The position numbers were made by a program, and so were the translations under genes. A stretch of DNA of 64,000 nucleotides. Origin: Cunninghamia lanceolata. Taxonomy: Eukaryota; Streptophyta; Pinopsida; Cupressales; Cupressaceae. A model generated the notes under the pieces. That model saw only the letters and a program-made list of their open reading frames with translations, did no database searches and was not told the origin of the DNA. The DNA is taken from the NCBI GenBank assembly GCA_027924645.1, contig BSBN01001362.1, positions 372,001-436,000 on the forward strand. The letters run 5' to 3'. Positions 59,443-64,000 of this stretch are shown here, piece after piece. Within the stretch, counting starts at the first letter, position 1, and each line of letters starts with the position of its first letter.

Positions 59443-62400
59443 TTATGTTACCCAACTCTGCTTCGTCCTATCCAAAATTGAGATGTGACCACTCAACAGG
59501 AATGCAAAAGCTTCTGCCCTCTTAAGATCTGTCGGATCACTGGTTCGGGCTATGGTCTAGGCATCAGTTAGGGCCTCATGCATGGCCTCTAATTTAGGGA
59601 TAATCATCCCTCTAAGTTCACCCATCATGCTTAATATGTTCTTCCTCTCCTTCTCAAGCTTCTTAATCTCATTCATGAGTACAATAGTTTGACATTCCTG
59701 GTTTATTATGGATATAGTGAGAGGATCAAAATTCTGAGAGAGGCTTGACAGTTTATCCTCTTGTTCTTTCACTTTCTTAATATCCTTTGTTACTTTAGTC
59801 TAGGATATACAAAATTTATATACTTCTCCTCCATCCTTAAGAGCATTTTCTAAGCTCTTTATCCCAATATCGATATTTCTCCTATAATTGGTTATAAAGC
59901 CTTGTAACTCAGAGAATCTCTTATCCAAAAACTCTTTTCAGACCTTCACCTCAGCTGATTTCTCTAAAGATTCAAAATGAGTGCTGACAGAACTAACAAG
60001 AGACTTGAGATTACCAGATGAAGAAGCTGAGGAATCCTTCTGAAAGGATGGCATGATCTTTTCAAGCACACCGGATGCAATTTCTAGCAGCTCACAGTCT
60101 TCCATGTGAGACTTTAGAAGTTTCTATTTAGCCTTTGCTTGGAAAAAGGATGCTATCTTCATTGTTTGAACCGGGGAGAGAGAATCAAAGTCAAATGGTC
60201 CTTGAAGTAACTCCTATTCATCAATCTCCATCATTTCTTTAGTCAAGAAATCCTTGATAGTTTCTGTAGTGTCTCTTGCCAGAGACAAAGTTTTCTTTCC
60301 TTTTGCACTGTCACTTGTGTTCTTCTCAGCTTGACCTTCTTCTCTTCCCTTCACTTCTTCTTTCTCCTCTATTCTTTCTTCTCCTTTAGATCTAGAGACT
60401 ACTGGAGAATCTGGATTTACTTCTCCTTGGACTTCCTCTTCCAGAACAGAGGAATCTAAGTTCTTAGCTTTTTCTTCACTAGTATCCTTTGCCTCTTCTG
60501 CTACTGTCTTAGTGGATTCTTCTTTGTCATCCATGGCAGAGGTTTCATCATCTAAGTCTTCTACAATGGGAATGTTGAATCTTTTGTATACATTCTAGAG
60601 GATCTCTTATGTCTCTTTTGCTATTTTGTCAGTTTTGCCAAGCATAAGCTGATTCATTCTAGCTTTGCTCCAGAACTCATCCTTGCAATCTTTGAAGATC
60701 ATATTCATTTGCTTCTAAGTGATTGAAGGAAAGAGCTGAATGGTTATCTATTCATAGATCTCAAGATCCTTTGCCTTAGCATTATTCTTTCTTATTTCTA
60801 ATTCCTTCTCTAGGCTTTTGGGAATGAGAGATATGATTTCAATAAAAGCCTTATTATAGATATTCAAATATCTAACTGTAGCTTCTTGCAAGATCTTTTG
60901 GTCAGCTTCATTATAATCATCATAGAATTCAGTCATTGGTTTTAGGTTTCCATCCATAGTGACTGATTTGACTACATCATCAATGGACAGAGTGGGCCTT
61001 TCAACAAATTCTTCTGCCATCTCTTCCATGTCTTGACCTGTAGAAGATTCACTGGATCCTTTCTTCTTCTTCTTCTTCATTTTCTTTACCTCCTCATCTG
61101 ACTCAGTTTCTTCATCATCCTTATGACTGATGTAAGACCTTGTGGCCTTTGTCTTAGTTCTCTTCTTTGCTTTACCAGATGATTTTGGTTCCAGTTTAGA
61201 TGCCTTTGAGCTTTTAGCAGTTGCAGGTGCAAAGCTCTTAGAAGATCTGGTCTGGGAGGGGGCTCTTACCAAAGTATTTTCTTTTTTTGCTTCTTCCTTT
61301 TCTTTTTCTGCTCTTTCCATCTTTTCTTTGTGGGCATCAAGTGCCTCTTTTGAGATTCCATGCCTCTTGGCAACTTCTTCAACTTCCCTTCTCACTTTCC
61401 TCTTGATTTCAGGCTGTCTAAGTTCCACATGAACTTTTACACTAAGCTCTTGGAAGGTTTTAAACCTTTCTACCTTAGGGTCTTTGGGCTGGCTCAGCAG
61501 ATGTTGGATATGCAGCTCTATAATTTTCTCATCTACTTCATACCCCATTGGCATGATCCAGACTGTCGTTGGCTCCACTACCTCCATTAGGCATTGATCA
61601 GTGTCAACCATGAAACACACTGTATCTTTGTACTTCTCAACCAATGATTGGGGAATTCTATCTCTGGTTTGCATCATATTTTGGAAGTTCTTGAAGTAAC
61701 CCCACAGAGCTGTATTTCTTGCCTTAGCATCCCCAAGCCCATGCAAGTAATCTCTGATTTGAATTGCAACAGGTCTGTCATTCTACCATACCCAACCACT
61801 GGATCCAAGCAGCTCATTCATAAAGTAGAAAAACAAACACAATATCAGTCCACCATACTTAAAAGAGTTATTTTTGTCCTTCTTGATCTTCTGTAAGTTT
61901 TCCATCAGTTGGCTTAGAAGGAGTTCATAGAGATCATAATCTACATTCTTTCTCAACATTTCATAAGTAGTATACACAGCAGTTCTGGATACTGAATTCT
62001 CCCTACTGGAGTGATATATCTTATAGCCAATTATCATAGATGCAAACTTGATATCCGGATCAGTGATATCTTCTATGGTCATTTCTCTCTTATCAAATTT
62101 TGATCTAGTGGCCTCAGTCATAGTTTGGTTTTTGACAGATTTGAGAATAGGTAACCCTCCGGAAGAGTGTAAACTAGTTACTGCCCTAATTGCATCATTG
62201 GTGATCTTGAATGGACTATTCAACCATAAGAAGTTATCATGCACTATGCTCAACACATACCGGACCCACTCATCTTCTTCAAGATAGGGGAAATGGATGT
62301 ACTGACTGAAATGTTTATCCCGGATGGCCTTATACTAAGGTTTTAGTTCAAAAGATTCATCTATCAGTTCCTTGTGGTAGATGTCCATCAGCTTGGATTC

Positions 62401-62580
62401 ACCAAAATCTTCAATTTTTGCGTGAATGTAAACGCTAACGTCCTCTACATGCAAAACCCCATGCAAAATGCTAGAAAATGCCCCTAAGGGATCAAATTCT
62501 AGGGATTTATATGGATGTTTCTTGAATTTAGGATGTAGCCTATCAGTGATCCTTACAACATTTGGTGTAGCCATCTTCAA
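59443..62580 (-). pseudogene. Large frame of unknown function at the pol position, nonsense-decayed
   Basis: One minus-strand frame of 1,046 codons runs from ATG 62580 (or 62574) to TAA 59443. Stops near 62335, 61780, 60745, 60715, 60606, 60597, 60211, 60150, 59937 and 59802, plus 59554, are TAA/TAG-type and in frame, with no obvious frameshift. Regions: a globular N-terminal half (RITDRLHPKFKKH; a hydrophobic stretch FKYGGLILCLFFYFMNELL near 61820); a Lys/Ser-rich basic linker (about 61280-61040); an acidic E/K-rich part (60540-60220); and a C-terminal coiled coil (NEIKKLEKERKNILSMMGEL near 59650). I recognise no family. Hydrophobic stretch plus coiled coil recalls the env-like frames of Sireviruses, but that is only a resemblance. 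Confidence 0.7.
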
Positions 62581-63209
62581 AAAGATTTACAGAGAAATAT
62601 TCAATAACGGAAAATACCTTTTGCGCTTCTAGGGTTCGCGGAGTGAGCCAGATTGATTTGCTGGATGAATCAACTTCAATGGTTGATCTTTGAGAAATTT
62701 GAAACAATTTGTTGCAGAGCTCCTTTTCTTTTCTTCTCAAATGCAAATGTGCAAATGATGAGCAAATGAACCCTTTTATTTCTAAGAAAAAACCCTAAAT
62801 CCACACTGCAATAAATGTACAACTTAAGTCATTCCGATTTCCTAGTTCTTCTTATTTTGAGAAAGATCTTTTTCCAGATCACTGAGATATACTTAGAGTT
62901 ATCCTTGGTGATTAATAACAAACTATCTTACTTTTACCAAACATTTTGATCTATCCTCAGATCAAGATGCCACGAATTTGAATCATACCGGATCTAACTG
63001 TGATAATCTTTTTTTACCGGATGATTGTTAAACTAGATCAATCTTGGAAGATTAGACTCTTCAAATCTTCTTGCGAATCTTCCATATCTTTACCAAACCT
63101 TCTTTATATGTTTCTCTGAGAATCCTTTAATCCGCAACCTTTATGTGCCAATTTTGGGCACCTAATGACTAGCTGGGGAAAATGTTTTTCTCTTTTTACT
63201 CACCCTAAG
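62581..63209. other. Gap between gag and the unknown frame
   Basis: No frame without many stops on either strand. It lies where a polyprotein would normally continue into protease and integrase; none of their motifs is visible. Confidence 0.6.
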
Positions 63210-64000
63210 CTAGAGCTCATCTATTTAGTTTCCGGAAGGAATATTAGCACCAGATTCTAGTGCGGATCCATCCTTAACATTTTTTGTACTCCTCTTTACC
63301 CAAATTTTGTTCATCTCCCTTTGAATTTCATCCACATTCATTTTTCCTTTTCCTTTGTCTTGGTTTTGATTATGATGCACCGGACCCTCATTGTTCTGAT
63401 TCTTATTTCTGCAGAATTTGACAATATGACTGGATCTATTGCAATTATAGCAGACAACATTTCTTTGAATATTTGACTAATATCCTCTTGATCTACAATG
63501 ATTAGCCATATGTCCCATTCTATTGCATGCAAAGCATCTTCTATTGAATGAATTGTTTGTTTGCATATTTCTACACTCATGAGATTTGTGACCATACCTT
63601 TTACAATTGAAACACTATCTGGAGAAGGATGAATTAGTTGGTTCATTCTTTTTCTGCACTGATTTGCTTTATGACCAAAATTATTGTAGTTGTGGTAGTA
63701 TCCATTGAAGGATGGATATCTTTGAGCATTGGGTTGCCTTACCAGAGGTCTTCTAGGCCTGTTTCTTGGATTTTTTGATCTAGAGTTCTTCTAACCAGAT
63801 CTGGAGCTTTCACCTTTCTCATGCCCCAAGCCTTGCTTGTCATCTACCCTCTTTTGGCTTTGAAGAAGAACTTCAAGTTGGGTAGAGCTTATCTTGAATT
63901 TCTCTTTGTATTCATTTGTTGTTTGAAGATCCTTTTTAAGAGTGTCAATCTAATTCTCAAGTTGTTCTTCATTATCCCTAGCTTCTTTAAGATCATATTC
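63210..64000 (-). pseudogene. gag: C-terminal part of a Sirevirus-type gag with zinc knuckles
   Basis: The minus strand encodes a coiled-coil tail with SQKRVDDKQGLGHEKGESS, the L..SQ...DK.GLG signature typical of Sirevirus gag. Then come zinc knuckles CFNCKRYGHKSHEC, CFACNRMGHMANHC and CYNCNRSSHIVKFC (Gly to Ser in the last), preceded by a degenerate one (YYHNYNNFGHKANQC). The domain ends near 63210 with DEIQREMNKIWVKR. In-frame stops near 63785, 63625 and 63480 show decay. Gag packages element RNA. The N-terminus is outside the window. Confidence 0.8.

Larger units (their letters stand above)
58074..64000 (-). mobile_element. Sirevirus-like LTR element with gag and a large unknown frame, partial
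   Basis: The left (3') LTR is 58074-59148, followed by the purine tract (minus CAAAGGGGGAGAT). Reading leftwards from the window edge come the C-terminal part of gag with zinc knuckles (64000-63210), about 0.6 kb without a frame, a 1,046-codon unknown frame (62580-59443), then the LTR. No protease, integrase, RT or RNase H is found between gag and the LTR. The 5' LTR and gag N-terminus lie beyond the window. LTR and purine tract resemble those of the copia element at 23655-36687. Confidence 0.85.

Noticed and set aside
61142..61590. Plus-strand frames opposite the unknown Sirevirus frame
   Set aside because: They are complements of the Lys/Ser- and Glu-rich coding region; the minus-strand frame is continuous over 3 kb and is the better reading.

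Overview
The window looks like nuclear DNA of a land plant, most likely a gymnosperm. Evidence: nested LTR retrotransposons fill most of it, host genes have plant-type introns, a PLS-type pentatricopeptide-repeat (PPR) gene is present, and there are no bacterial-type operons. The conifer assignment is inference from the style of the repeats and the PPR protein. No gene here is clearly intact and functional.

Layout. (1) 1-20757 and 39252-42691 are two diverged copies (about 93-95% by eye) of one 3.4-kb block that ends in ATCAACA, probably long terminal repeats of a very old large element. The left copy is split by a young, structurally complete Ty3/gypsy element of Tat type (1872-19150, minus strand, GATGG target duplication, nearly identical LTRs); the right copy preserves the empty site. 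The Tat element has one long gag-pol frame with two RNase H domains and a G-patch. It also has a plus-strand (antisense) frame encoding a plant mobile domain (PMD) protein, and two arrays of roughly 21-bp TCGC-cored repeats, one upstream of each frame. (2) 20758-39251 is the remaining interior of the old element: a decayed plus-strand frame of unknown function, then a Sirevirus-like Ty1/copia element (23655-36687, minus). One LTR of that copia element is itself split by a 5.7-kb non-autonomous LTR element (24977-30671). (3) 42692-57432 is the gene-bearing island: a truncated exon of an unknown gene, a possible CACTA end, a HotDog acyl-CoA thioesterase gene with a 3' frameshift, a PPR-DYW pseudogene with an unusual 606-bp higher-order repeat, and a phosphofructokinase pseudogene. 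(4) 58074-64000 is the 3' part of a second Sirevirus-like element (minus) that carries gag zinc knuckles and a ~1,046-codon frame of unknown function where pol would be expected.

How it fits together. The nesting gives an order of events: old element first, then the copia element, then the non-autonomous element inside it. The Tat element is the youngest by LTR identity. In the TE frames the reading frame is usually kept over kilobases and broken almost only by TAA/TAG/TGA codons explicable as CAA/CAG/CGA with a C-to-T change, the pattern expected from deamination of methylated cytosine. In the Tat element this decay is far heavier than the two differences between its LTRs would predict, so it probably transposed after its genes were already broken. 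The most interesting candidate system is the Tat element's paired arrangement, array to gag-pol and array to PMD, with array motifs in the same orientation relative to the gene each precedes.
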